From positions 261,619 through 325,618 of the forward strand of contig NZ_JACHCE010000004.1 of the NCBI RefSeq assembly GCF_014200605.1: 64,000 nucleotides of DNA. The letters run 5' to 3'. The translations under genes were made by a program, and so were the position numbers. The stretch is from Pedobacter cryoconitis. Its GTDB lineage: Bacteria; Bacteroidota; Bacteroidia; Sphingobacteriales; Sphingobacteriaceae. Below are positions 1 through 8,197 of the stretch, in pieces (position 1 is the first letter of the stretch; every line of letters starts with the position of its first letter). The notes below the pieces were generated by a model that saw nothing but the letters and a program-made list of their open reading frames with translations, had not been told where the DNA came from and made no database searches.

Positions 1-2
1 CT

Positions 3-590
3 AATGCAATCAAGGCTAAGAACATGTTCTTTGTAACCATATATAGCCATGCACAATTATTATATAGCCATGATGAATTGGTGCAGTCTGAATACATCAG
101 AAACTTCAGCCCCCTAAATGCTTTAAAAAAGGCTGAAAAGAAATTCTCACATTATATCGCGTTAACGGATGCGTTCTTTGCCGGAGCAACGCACTGTTTA
201 AAAAATGGGGAGCATACAGTATGTGCAATGATGCTCAACCATACCGTGGAACAATGCATAGCGTTGCTGGTAAGTCTACATCTATCTTACCGGGTAGAAA
301 CACACTCCCTGCACGATTTACTAGGACTATGCCGTAGTTTTTCAGATCAGCCACAACAGTTATTATTAGCGACAACAGAAGATAAACGACTATTTGAGAT
401 TCTGATCAAAGGCTGTTCAGATGTGAATTGTGGTATTCCTTCCCCGGTAGCGGAGAACGATGCAAAGCAATTATTGATTCGTGTATCCACCTTTATAAAA
501 TTGACCAGACTGATGTGTAAAGACAAAATTGAGCGTCTACAGGTGGAAACATTGTCCTATGAGCAACCTAATCAGCATGATATCAATTAA
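3..590 (+). CDS. HEPN-domain protein, probably C-terminal part of a nucleotidyltransferase-HEPN fusion (5' partial)
   Basis: The reading frame is open to the left edge of the window, so the first ATG at 24 may not be the true start and the gene is treated as 5' partial. The first visible 30 residues resemble the tail of a minimal nucleotidyltransferase domain. The rest is an alpha-helical HEPN-like domain with the typical MMLNHTVEQC helix and a later SLHDLLGLC helix. In Bacteroidota such NTase-HEPN fusions are common chromosomal or element-borne genes of unknown role; HEPN domains are often RNases or nucleotide-modification targets. The stop overlaps the next start by one base, so the two genes are probably co-translated. 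The HEPN assignment is moderate; the fusion is inferred. Confidence 0.55.
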   Translation, partial: NAIKAKNMFFVTIYSHAQLLYSHDELVQSEYIRNFSPLNALKKAEKKFSHYIALTDAFFAGATHCLKNGEHTVCAMMLNHTVEQCIALLVSLHLSYRVETHSLHDLLGLCRSFSDQPQQLLLATTEDKRLFEILIKGCSDVNCGIPSPVAENDAKQLLIRVSTFIKLTRLMCKDKIERLQVETLSYEQPNQHDIN

Positions 591-883
591 TGAATCAACA
601 TACACTTAAATCAAATGTTATGAAAAACAACACTAAGAAGTATAAAATCGAGGATTACCTGCTCGGTCTTAATGTAAAAGAGTATCGAAAAGCGTTAAAG
701 AAGCTCCCACAGCTTTTAGGAATTTCGGTAAATACCTTTCACAATTACAGAAGAATCCAGTCTGATGATGTTCAGGATATTCCTTATGGTAAAGTGGTTA
801 TGATGGAAAAAATCTTTGACCTAAGGCCGGGAACATTAATGAACTATGATCCCGAAGTCAAAAGGCTTAAAGATATCCTTTAA
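590..883 (+). CDS. Small HTH (XRE-like) protein
   Basis: This 97-residue protein has a probable helix-turn-helix: PQLLGISVNTFHNYRRI reads like the recognition helix of a Cro/XRE-type DNA-binding domain at about residues 42-58. Its ATG overlaps the stop of the upstream HEPN gene by one base, which suggests translational coupling. A second ATG at 620 is an equally good start and would remove 10 residues. It lies in the left part of a mobilisable element, so a role as element regulator is plausible but inferred. I do not recognise a named family. Confidence 0.55.
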   Translation: MNQHTLKSNVMKNNTKKYKIEDYLLGLNVKEYRKALKKLPQLLGISVNTFHNYRRIQSDDVQDIPYGKVVMMEKIFDLRPGTLMNYDPEVKRLKDIL

Positions 884-917
884 AACAATCAATTATTATG
901 TCATTAATCCATTTGTT

Positions 918-1193
918 ATGGAAGAAATATTTAAAAAGCTGAATTATCAGCCCTCCAGCTTATCCGATATTGAGCTGAACAACCCCGAAGAAGTTATAAA
1001 GACCTTCTTTGAGAATTACCCGATTCACCAAACAAGAGTAGTTTTGTGGGATTTGTATAAAGGATGGACGTATCACGCCTCTGAATATGCTGATCTGGAA
1101 CAAATCAGCACCATGATGTCTTTTTATACCCAAATGGTTGATTTTTATAATGCCTCCTTTATTTGTGCCGAAAAAAGAAAAAAGGGATTGTAG
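918..1193 (+). CDS. Hypothetical protein of the mobile element
   Basis: This is a 91-residue protein if started at the ATG at 918. The frame is open from 846, but residues before 918 overlap the preceding gene and look non-conserved. It is rich in aromatic and acidic residues (VVLWDLYKGWTYHASEYADLEQ) and has no signal peptide, membrane segment or known motif. It follows the HTH gene by about 35 bases and probably belongs to the same transcription unit, which converges on the mobilisation genes on the other strand. Function is unknown. Confidence 0.5.
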   Translation: MEEIFKKLNYQPSSLSDIELNNPEEVIKTFFENYPIHQTRVVLWDLYKGWTYHASEYADLEQISTMMSFYTQMVDFYNASFICAEKRKKGL

Positions 1194-1353
1194 TGTACCG
1201 GGCTATGGAAAAGAAACATTTTTTTACATCCGGATTTACGTGACTGGTTTTTTCCGTAAACACCAAAGCAAAAACTGCATAAGCCATGTGTGCAAGGGTT
1301 TTTGCAGGCCGCAAATGCGGGCGGGGCAACTGCCTTTGTGGAACGCACTGTCC

Positions 1354-2328
1354 TCACCGACTATGCCCCTGACTTTGCCCCTTCCGTTTTTTTCTTTTTC
1401 TTTTTTGCGCCTCCTCAATTGGATTTATTTCTGATCCGGGAATGTAAACGGGTTTCATCAGCACTTCAAGAAACCCTGCGACGGTTTCCCCAACACTTTG
1501 CAACATACCACTGGTGGAATGAAAAAGACCTTCTGCAACATCTTTTGCCAATTCGTTAGCGAAAGATTTTGAATGGTAGTTTTGTTCTGCACCAAGTTCT
1601 AATGTATTTAACTGCTCTCTTTGTGTTAAACTGCCGTTTTTCTGAATGTTGGCATAAACCAAGGTATCTTTTAGTTTCCGGTCAAATTCAAAGAGATTAT
1701 CAAAAAGCGTTTCACCGGATTGTTTAAATGCTACCCGGTTAAACTGTCCCAGTTTCTTAGAATGCATCTCATTCTTCCCTTTGGAATTGTTCATGGGGCT
1801 AAGTTTAACTTTGTTGCTTATGTCCTTACGGCTTACAATGATCTGAATGTGCATCTGCTCTCCCTCTTTACGTTCCCCTCGCTTTTTAATACCATTTAAG
1901 ACTTCTTTATCTTTATGGGTATAGTAACGGTAATTCTCCAATTTACCGAACCACATCAAATCTTTAGCACTGTCAATTCCGTTACGCTTAAAATTCTTAG
2001 CGTATTCATCCATTACTTTCTCCGCATAGATCTTCAATTGATCCTTGGCACTCTCCGTTCCAAACTGCTCTTTAAGATACCGAAGCTCCTTTTGGCTTGG
2101 ACTGATATTGATCAGAAAGAACTTAGCGTCAGTTTTACTGAGTTTCGCAATATTATTATCAATGGATCGCCTGACCTCGTATGGTTCTATGTGCTTTCCT
2201 CTATGATTAAACCAATATTCAGGATCTTGTTTTTTGTACAACCTGTTTTCTTTTTCCAAATAGTTGGTCAATCCTCCACTGCTCCCTTTATTGTTTGCTG
2301 TGGCGCTGTCGGTAATATTGATGTACAT
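1354..2328 (-). CDS. mobB: MobB-like mobilisation protein / relaxase (DUF5712 type)
   Basis: The 324-residue protein matches the Bacteroidota MobB/DUF5712 mobilisation family. It begins MYINITDSATANNKGSSGGL, has a central segment predicting strand-helix folds, and carries a conserved MHIQIIVSRKD motif near residue 160 that corresponds to the HxH-type metal site of relaxases. The C-terminus is highly basic (KRKRKKRKG). It lies one base downstream of the BfmA-like gene, so the two form an operon read leftwards from a candidate oriT. It is expected to nick DNA at oriT so the element can be transferred by a helper conjugation system. In public annotation this family is sometimes mislabelled as the unrelated molybdopterin MobB. 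Confidence 0.75.
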   Translation of the reverse strand: MYINITDSATANNKGSSGGLTNYLEKENRLYKKQDPEYWFNHRGKHIEPYEVRRSIDNNIAKLSKTDAKFFLINISPSQKELRYLKEQFGTESAKDQLKIYAEKVMDEYAKNFKRNGIDSAKDLMWFGKLENYRYYTHKDKEVLNGIKKRGERKEGEQMHIQIIVSRKDISNKVKLSPMNNSKGKNEMHSKKLGQFNRVAFKQSGETLFDNLFEFDRKLKDTLVYANIQKNGSLTQREQLNTLELGAEQNYHSKSFANELAKDVAEGLFHSTSGMLQSVGETVAGFLEVLMKPVYIPGSEINPIEEAQKRKRKKRKGQSQGHSR

Positions 2329-2329
2329 C

Positions 2330-2878
2330 TTATAAAATATTTACTTGTTCTCGTGTACTGGTTGCCAATTCCTCTTTTTCTTTTGATGAGGTCATCAGCC
2401 CAAAAGATTCCCTGGTTTTGATATAAGTGTTTAGAATATACATAAACCGGCTTTTCAGTTTTTCCTTGGTGGCCATTTTACCATTAATGCTTTTAACGAC
2501 TTCATTTAGTGTGGAAATTTCCAATGTTTGTGCTTGTTGGTTCTTAAGAACCTCATTATTCTGCCTTAAAACCTGAGCGTTAAAGCATTCCACAATATTT
2601 TTTTGGGATTCAATTGTTCTTGCTACATCCCGTTTAATAGGGATAAGCAATTCGTTTTCCTGGGTTTTAATGAAACCGATGTATTCCTTTTGACCTTTTA
2701 AGATGGTGTTTTTCAAAAGATCGTCACTCAGGTCTGTAGGATCTTTCTTGCTCCGGTAGAAATAATCAATCATTTGGGAGAAGACTAGCCGTTTAGGTCT
2801 CCCTAGCTTCAAAGCAATACTTTCAAACTTTCCGGCATCTTGTACGGAGTATTTTACTGTTCTTAAAGTTTCCTGCAT
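2330..2878 (-). CDS. bfmA: BfmA/BtgA family mobilisation accessory protein
   Basis: The 182-residue protein begins with a short basic region and a pattern (VQDAGKFESIALKLGRPKRLVFSQMIDYFYRS, written here as a description of residues 12-43) that fits the ribbon-helix-helix or HTH head of BfmA/BtgA proteins. A long helical, probably coiled-coil tail follows. BfmA binds oriT and assists the relaxase in mobilisable transposons and plasmids of Bacteroides. It is first in the operon with the MobB-like gene, and the likely oriT lies directly upstream at about 2925-3095. Family assignment is confident from order and sequence pattern; the role is by analogy. Confidence 0.75.
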   Translation of the reverse strand: MQETLRTVKYSVQDAGKFESIALKLGRPKRLVFSQMIDYFYRSKKDPTDLSDDLLKNTILKGQKEYIGFIKTQENELLIPIKRDVARTIESQKNIVECFNAQVLRQNNEVLKNQQAQTLEISTLNEVVKSINGKMATKEKLKSRFMYILNTYIKTRESFGLMTSSKEKEELATSTREQVNIL

Positions 2879-2924
2879 ATCAGTATATCTATATGGCTAT
2901 ATTATTATATAGCTGTGTAACCTG

Positions 2925-3095
2925 TTACTTTGCACCCTCGTTAGGGTTCTTTTTTCCTTTACGAGTGTCCTTCCTGCACCCCAAAGAACCCCTGGAGGGT
3001 TCTTAAAACACCGTTTGCAACGCATACGGCAAGCAAGTAGGGCTACTGCCCAACTTCCGCTTGCTCCTTTTCCCGAAAAAGGAAAAGGACATGAC
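2925..3095. other. Candidate origin of transfer (oriT)
   Basis: This non-coding stretch directly upstream of the bfmA-mobB operon is packed with inverted repeats, as transfer origins are. AGAACCC at 2985-2991 pairs with GGGTTCT at 2997-3003. GCAAGC plus AAGT at 3029-3038 pairs with ACTT and GCTTGC at 3053-3064 across a two-base bulge, and contains an inner GTAG/CTAC pair. CCTTTTCC at 3066-3073 pairs with GGAAAAGG at 3081-3088. The segment is also visibly richer in G+C than its surroundings. The oriT call rests on position and repeat structure; I cannot place the nick site. Confidence 0.45.
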
Positions 3096-3106
3096 CTGCA
3101 TGGAGT

Positions 3107-3415
3107 TTACCCCTCATGGCTTTCATCGTCATTTAACAAAGTGATCTGACTGGCCAAGTGCGGATGATATGACGGCTGATATTCGACATATCCATATATC
3201 ACCAAATCCTTCATGCATTTATGGTAAGTAGCAAAAGAGTGTATTGCCGAATGTTTCATCAGCTCACGTCTGGATACCCGGAAAGGATTATTGCAATAAC
3301 TTTTGTTATAGCACATCAGTATGGCGGAATAAAGACTAACATGTGATTGATGAATGTGCTTATTCATACTGGCCAACTGTAAAAAATTGGTCAACTGTTT
3401 TCCTGTCTCCATCAT
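3107..3415 (-). CDS. Small winged-helix-like DNA-binding protein
   Basis: The 102-residue protein has the arrangement of a replication or regulatory winged helix: a helix with the pattern HVSLYSAILMCYNKS, then RVSRRELMKHSAIHSFATYH as the probable turn and recognition helix, then YGYVEYQPSYHP as the wing. Its start overlaps the end of the upstream HTH gene by four bases (ATGA), which indicates a two-gene operon. In Bacteroidota mobile elements this pair commonly sits between the mobilisation genes and the cargo. It may control excision or transfer. This is inferred; no family name is certain. Confidence 0.6.
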   Translation of the reverse strand: MMETGKQLTNFLQLASMNKHIHQSHVSLYSAILMCYNKSYCNNPFRVSRRELMKHSAIHSFATYHKCMKDLVIYGYVEYQPSYHPHLASQITLLNDDESHEG

Positions 3416-3678
3416 AAGTTCCCGATTTCACCTAACAATTGAACAATATCTGCATAGGCATAGTAAAAAATACCACCTATTTTTTCATAAGGCAGGATGC
3501 CTTTAATCCGTAAGTTTTGAAGTGTGCCTGATGAAATCTTTAATAGCTTCCTGACCTCTGAGCTTCTAAGCCATTCTTTGGGTTGTACCTCATCTGATTT
3601 GATGACAGCTTTGATCTCCTGAATGAGTTCTGATTTGAACTTTAACAGTTCCTCTTTTGTGAGAATTTCAATTAACAT
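3412..3678 (-). CDS. Excisionase-like helix-turn-helix protein
   Basis: A MerR/excisionase-type helix-turn-helix lies near the C-terminus: EWLRSSEVRKLLKISSGTLQ followed by a typical second half with KIGGIFYYAYADIVQLL. This is the HTH_17 pattern of Bacteroidota element proteins. I chose the ATG at 3678, which gives about 88 residues beginning MLIEILTKEEL; the open frame extends to 3732 but the extra 18 residues have no family character. It overlaps the following winged-helix gene by four bases. The protein probably acts as an excision or transfer regulator of the element. Confidence 0.7.
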   Translation of the reverse strand: MLIEILTKEELLKFKSELIQEIKAVIKSDEVQPKEWLRSSEVRKLLKISSGTLQNLRIKGILPYEKIGGIFYYAYADIVQLLGEIGNL

Positions 3679-3781
3679 AATGCCTCCGTATTTTAAGTTT
3701 ACAAGGCAAATGTGACGGGTAAAAACGGCCAAACCATGACCATCCGTTCGGCTTGGTCATGTGCAGGTTATGAACCCGTTC

Positions 3782-4540
3782 TTATTTTTTAGCTTCTTTT
3801 ACAGGAATGATTTTAAAAATTCGTTGTTCTTGCTTAATGGGAGTTCCTTTTGACGGAATATCGCCTTTCTTTTCAACAAAGTAATTACGGGATGTTTCAA
3901 TAGGTATGTCTTTCCCGCCGTGCGAGAAATATTTACTGATCATTTTGGAGTAAGGACTTTTGTGGTCGCTTCTTAAAAACTTCCTGCCTGATGGCAATTC
4001 CAGTTCACGTATTTGCTGAACCAAATCAATTAAGGTTGGCAGATAATCATCCTCAATCCTGATCTTTTGGGCTACCTCATATTCGTTAAGTTCTGCAAGG
4101 CGGGCTTGAAGCTTTTCTATTTCGGCCTTTTGGTTTTGAATGATTTCTTCTTTTTCAGCAATAACGATCTGTGACGGGCGGGCGTTCCATTCATCGATGC
4201 TGTTTAAATACTTCTGGAACTGCTGTAGTTTGTGAATATTTTGTAAATGTAATGCGTGACTGCTTGAAAAAGGGTCTTGCTTTTCATAATGCTTTATTCT
4301 GTTCTTAACGATTTGCCATACATGACGAAAGAAATCTTCTGCACTGCCAATATTGTTTTCTAGGGTATAAGCCAAATGGTAGTGATAATAATCTGGGTAT
4401 AGCTTCTCATCAAATTTGTATATTTTCAACAAAAAATGGTTATCGTCCCGATCATGCCAAAAACCAATCGGATTACCAATATCATAAGGATGAGGTGAAA
4501 AATCAAGAACCTTGCGGGGTTTAAAATAACTAGACTTCAT
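3782..4540 (-). CDS. Coiled-coil protein of the mobile element, unknown function
   Basis: This 252-residue protein is not one I recognise by function. The N-terminal half is rich in aromatic residues (YFKPRK, FWHDRDDN, PDYYHYHLAY). Residues of about 125-160 form a clear coiled coil with the register EEIIQNQKAEIEKLQARLAEL. The C-terminal part is basic and contains GRKFLRSDHKSPYSK. It lies between the HTH pair and the SIR2-HerA cargo on the same strand, about 70 bases downstream of the herA stop. It may be an element protein for replication or transfer, or an accessory of the cargo; neither can be shown. Confidence 0.5.
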   Translation of the reverse strand: MKSSYFKPRKVLDFSPHPYDIGNPIGFWHDRDDNHFLLKIYKFDEKLYPDYYHYHLAYTLENNIGSAEDFFRHVWQIVKNRIKHYEKQDPFSSSHALHLQNIHKLQQFQKYLNSIDEWNARPSQIVIAEKEEIIQNQKAEIEKLQARLAELNEYEVAQKIRIEDDYLPTLIDLVQQIRELELPSGRKFLRSDHKSPYSKMISKYFSHGGKDIPIETSRNYFVEKKGDIPSKGTPIKQEQRIFKIIPVKEAKK

Positions 4541-4613
4541 AATGAATAAGTAGATTTTCTAAAATAATCATTATAGACTTAAAATTCTTTATTCACTAAT
4601 TTTAAAAACAGCA

Positions 4614-6401
4614 TTAAAAAACCTTAGGAGTGACTGAATCCGGTTTTATTTCGGGTTCGATAATCTTAAGAACAATGGGCATAGGGAAATCTACACCAGT
4701 TAGCATCGCCTCCCCTGAGCTTAGGATTGGAAGAAATGCCAATGCAGATTTGTTTGCCTCAGAACAAGCATATTCTATAGCTTCACGATCTTGTTGATTA
4801 ATCAACCTGTGTACAATAAAAGTACCCATTTGACTCAAAACCCCTTTCGGAATATCTCTAGGCATCTGAGTAGAAAGAACCAAAAATAACCCGTATTTCC
4901 TGCATTCCTTTGCAATCCTATCGAAAGCATCAAGTTCCACTTCTATTGAGTATTCATCCTTTATTTTCTTATCAAGGAATAAGTGTGCCTCGTCTAAAAA
5001 TAGCAATAAACTCTTCTTTTGATCTTTGGTATTAATACTTTTGAAATCTCCTTTGAGTGCCTTTTCCAATAGAAATCTCCCAATAGTGTTCACTAAAATT
5101 TCTCTAAGCTTATTTTCAGACGGTATGTTAGCTACTGATATTATTAGTACATCCTTTTCACTTTCTGGCTTTAAAAATTCTTCGACCTTGGAAGTAAATT
5201 CATTATCAGCCTTAGATTCTTCAGTAAACCCAAAAGTACTTTTAAAAGATTCGCTACCCAGAGTAACCAATATTCTAGAAATCATTGATTGGCAAAATCC
5301 CGCTGCATTCTGATCTGCGCCACCATATTTCCCATCACCATTACCAAAGTCTTTTACACATTCATTAAATATTTGAAAAGGGAGAGCGTTTATATCAAAA
5401 TCGCAAGAGACGTTAAAAACGGAGATGTTTTCTTTGTAAGCTGTGATAATTCTCTTCCTTTCATTATTAACCTTTAAAAGTAAAGCATACTCCCTAGTCT
5501 CATGAGCTGACCAAAATCCGTTAGCAACTGCTTCAATGTGTTTGTCGTTTTCAGTTTTTTCGCCCTTTGATTTGATAATATCGATTAACCGAAGGCTTCT
5601 CATGGCCTCTTGGAGTTTAGGGATTTGTGCCTGTCCCGTTGGCCTAAATAGTGCATATATATCAGTTTCTCTAAGATTTCGATAATTAAAATATACTCCA
5701 TCCGCCTTTACCGCCGAGTTAAACTCTAAAAAATCGACTTTTGAATGTCCCTTATATGATTTATATTCCCCAGTAGCGTCAATTAAAATAGCTTTTCCCT
5801 TATTTAATAATACCTCTTGAATCAACTTAGCAACTGTCCAACTTTTACCGCCCCCTGTCGTCCCTACTACAGCGCAATGCCTACCAAACAAAGCCTGTGC
5901 AGATACATTAACAACATGGTTCTCATCCTGGGGAAGGTGTGCAAATTGTATTAATTTATTTTTTTTATCGCCTACTTCCTTAGTATTTCCAAATTCGGTT
6001 AGTAATGACCCTAAAAAGTCATTTGAACACATATAGACTTTTGCTCCTACTGGCGGTAATTGATCAAGTCCCTTCCTTGCCGCAAGTTCAAAATTATCAA
6101 AGCATAATAAAATTTCAACTTTTCCTGTGGGATGAAATGAGTCCCTTTCATAGTTAGAGTCAGTTAAATTTAATCTTTCGTTTTCAGGCAATGCTATTTC
6201 CGCAATTTTACCCAGAAACCCATTACCGCTACCTTCAATTATTACATACTTTCCTGTTAATGCATGAAAACCCTCATCAGATCTATAAAACTTTTTAAGT
6301 AAGAGTGATGAAGGAAAATGTACATTAGTAATACTAGGTGAAACTAAAGTTACATATCCAATAAATTTAGTATCAGAATAAGGACTACTTTTCTTTATCA
6401 T
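4614..6401 (-). CDS. herA: HerA/FtsK-type ATPase (DUF87) of a SIR2-HerA defence pair
   Basis: The 595-residue protein is a HerA-family AAA+ translocase. An N-terminal HAS-barrel-like beta region (about residues 10-130) precedes Walker A GTTGGGKS at 180-187, Walker B LLLFLDE at 465-471, a KYGLFLVLSTQ sensor motif at about 502-512 and a terminal arginine-finger region GTFIVHRL near 527. HerA proteins assemble as hexameric rings on DNA. It overlaps the upstream SIR2 gene by 17 bases, so the products are probably made together. SIR2-HerA pairs are a published anti-phage system in which NAD hydrolysis by SIR2, with HerA and DNA processing, stops phage growth. Assignment to that system is by family and order. 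Confidence 0.85.
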   Translation of the reverse strand: MIKKSSPYSDTKFIGYVTLVSPSITNVHFPSSLLLKKFYRSDEGFHALTGKYVIIEGSGNGFLGKIAEIALPENERLNLTDSNYERDSFHPTGKVEILLCFDNFELAARKGLDQLPPVGAKVYMCSNDFLGSLLTEFGNTKEVGDKKNKLIQFAHLPQDENHVVNVSAQALFGRHCAVVGTTGGGKSWTVAKLIQEVLLNKGKAILIDATGEYKSYKGHSKVDFLEFNSAVKADGVYFNYRNLRETDIYALFRPTGQAQIPKLQEAMRSLRLIDIIKSKGEKTENDKHIEAVANGFWSAHETREYALLLKVNNERKRIITAYKENISVFNVSCDFDINALPFQIFNECVKDFGNGDGKYGGADQNAAGFCQSMISRILVTLGSESFKSTFGFTEESKADNEFTSKVEEFLKPESEKDVLIISVANIPSENKLREILVNTIGRFLLEKALKGDFKSINTKDQKKSLLLFLDEAHLFLDKKIKDEYSIEVELDAFDRIAKECRKYGLFLVLSTQMPRDIPKGVLSQMGTFIVHRLINQQDREAIEYACSEANKSALAFLPILSSGEAMLTGVDFPMPIVLKIIEPEIKPDSVTPKVF

Positions 6402-7731
6402 GATTTTTGGATATGTGTTTTAGCTGAGTATTTAATTCTTCCAAAATATCGATTCTTCTGTGAGCGATATTTTCAGGAAAATCAGATGTAAAGTCCTTAA
6501 ACGTTTCTGCTATCATTGTTACCCGACTCTGTAGTTCTGTAATCCTATGCAATTCTTGTTGATATATTTTTTCCTCTCCAACTACTTCAGGAAATGTTAA
6601 AACAATTAGATGTAAAGACGGATTTTGTTTCAGTGTTTCAAGAATAACGGATGAGATATGCTTATCAAGAAAGCTAAAGCCTATTGTAATTAACAATGTA
6701 TTTTCAATCCGCAATGATTGTTGGAATCTAGCCATCATTTCAAAATATGGCTGTTCGTAAGAATGCTCATATTTACTATCTTGCGGAAATATCATCACTC
6801 TATCTTCAACATCTATTTCAGCATCACTTTGTTCGATTTCTAATAGATTCCTTTTCCAATTCAATGAACCGTGCATTTTAAACAGATAAAACAGCTTACT
6901 GATCGTACTATCTTTTTTATCCTGTCGATTGTGACGGGTTTCGATTATATCATAGTCAAAATACTTTCCATTGAAAGTTCTTGGACTAGAGAATGTAAAT
7001 CCATCAATAACGGTAAATTTTTCCTTTGCAGCAGCTTGTTCGAATAGAGTATCGTAATTCAGTGTAAATATTTTCACCCTAGAGAATTTCTGGGGTCTTA
7101 AAACCACTCTGTTTAAAAAGGTCGAATGAGGGGCATCATCTGGTAAAATCAAATTACAATATTGTGCTATTATTTTTCTGGCTGTAATGATGTCTGTATT
7201 TAGTTGAACATTCTCTTCTACAGCATTCTTCATCCCTGCCTTGGTCAACAATGCTTCTAAATCTTTATTTAAAGAAGTATAATCGATTTCATCTTTATCA
7301 TTTACAGCGGCATATTTTGTTTCTTTAATAAGTCTTTCTAGGCACGGCTTATCAACTTCATCCATTTTATCCCATAAACCAGCCATCGTTAGACCTAAAT
7401 TATCTTTACCGATGCCAACTGAAGAACCTGCACCAGACAAAACAACTAAATTTTCAATCTCATTATATTTATTCTGGATTAATCCTTTATAAAAACTTCT
7501 TTTTAGCTTTTCTAAATAATAAAACAAAAGAATTTTTGGCTCTACGGGATCTGCTTCCTTTGTGTTCTTTGCAAAACCATGTTCATCCGCTTCAAATTCG
7601 TCGTATGACCCACTTTCATATATAACTTTGAAAGATTTTAATTCTATTTTCCCCTTATCAACTTCGTCTTGTTGCAAGGTTACGGTAATTGTTTTACTTT
7701 GATTTTTGAGAATAGTAGAAACTTGAATCAT
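6385..7731 (-). CDS. sir2: SIR2-family NADase of a SIR2-HerA defence pair
   Basis: The 448-residue protein has the SIR2 Rossmann signature: GAGSS at residues 100-104, NYD at 225-227 in the context LNYDTLFEQA, the catalytic His in KMHGSLNW at 287, and GFSF at 351-354. The first 85 residues are an extra domain rich in charged residues, with no recognised family. Defence SIR2 proteins usually hydrolyse NAD rather than deacetylate proteins, and the conserved Asn and His are the residues needed. It is the first gene of a two-gene operon with herA, overlapping it by 17 bases. Its start faces the GHKL operon across a 466-base intergenic stretch. Confidence 0.88.
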   Translation of the reverse strand: MIQVSTILKNQSKTITVTLQQDEVDKGKIELKSFKVIYESGSYDEFEADEHGFAKNTKEADPVEPKILLFYYLEKLKRSFYKGLIQNKYNEIENLVVLSGAGSSVGIGKDNLGLTMAGLWDKMDEVDKPCLERLIKETKYAAVNDKDEIDYTSLNKDLEALLTKAGMKNAVEENVQLNTDIITARKIIAQYCNLILPDDAPHSTFLNRVVLRPQKFSRVKIFTLNYDTLFEQAAAKEKFTVIDGFTFSSPRTFNGKYFDYDIIETRHNRQDKKDSTISKLFYLFKMHGSLNWKRNLLEIEQSDAEIDVEDRVMIFPQDSKYEHSYEQPYFEMMARFQQSLRIENTLLITIGFSFLDKHISSVILETLKQNPSLHLIVLTFPEVVGEEKIYQQELHRITELQSRVTMIAETFKDFTSDFPENIAHRRIDILEELNTQLKHISKNHDKEK

Positions 7732-8197
7732 TAATTTAAATTTACGAGTGTTTACTATAAGTAAATCTAAACAATTAAAGAGACACTAATAAATGGTTAT
7801 GATAAATTAAAATTATTATAGAAACGAAGATGATTATTAATTCATAACTTATAATAAGATTTATAGCTGTTCTTAGCCATTACTAGACAAGTTTTATGTG
7901 TAAAATAACTCTTTGCATGGTATAAAGGGCTTTTGTGTTACGTATACAAATGAAAATCCTGTGATTACTTATACACGTTCAATATATAAACACGATTTGA
8001 AACGTATTAATTCGGCCTATTACCTATGCTCTTTTGAGCACCTGTTTGTTTCCTTTAAGATGAGTACGGAATATTTCCCCTGAACCCGCCTACAAAATGA
8101 TTCCTTTAAGAGAATATATTCTAACTAAATCTAGAGAAGAGTAATAAAGTTCATTTATTTTACTAAAATTGTTAGCTTTGATTTAAAGTTTTTATCT
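7732..8197. promoter_or_regulatory. Divergent intergenic region between two defence operons
   Basis: This A+T-rich 466-base stretch has no supported gene. It must hold the promoters for the leftward SIR2-HerA operon and the rightward GHKL-dGTPase-NTase operon. A small hairpin, TGCTC-TTTT-GAGCA, lies at 8027-8040, and a run with repeated TATAC/GTATA elements lies at about 7940-8010. I found no convincing operator palindrome or small RNA gene. Short Bacteroidota promoters are hard to place by eye in such A+T-rich DNA. Confidence 0.4.

Noticed and set aside
1145..1357. Small minus-strand frames over 1145-1418
   Set aside because: They overlap the C-terminal end of two supported genes and have no protein-like features.
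1354..2328. Molybdopterin-guanine dinucleotide protein MobB
   Set aside because: No P-loop is present, and the gene is paired with bfmA and an oriT-like region, so the mobilisation meaning of the name applies.
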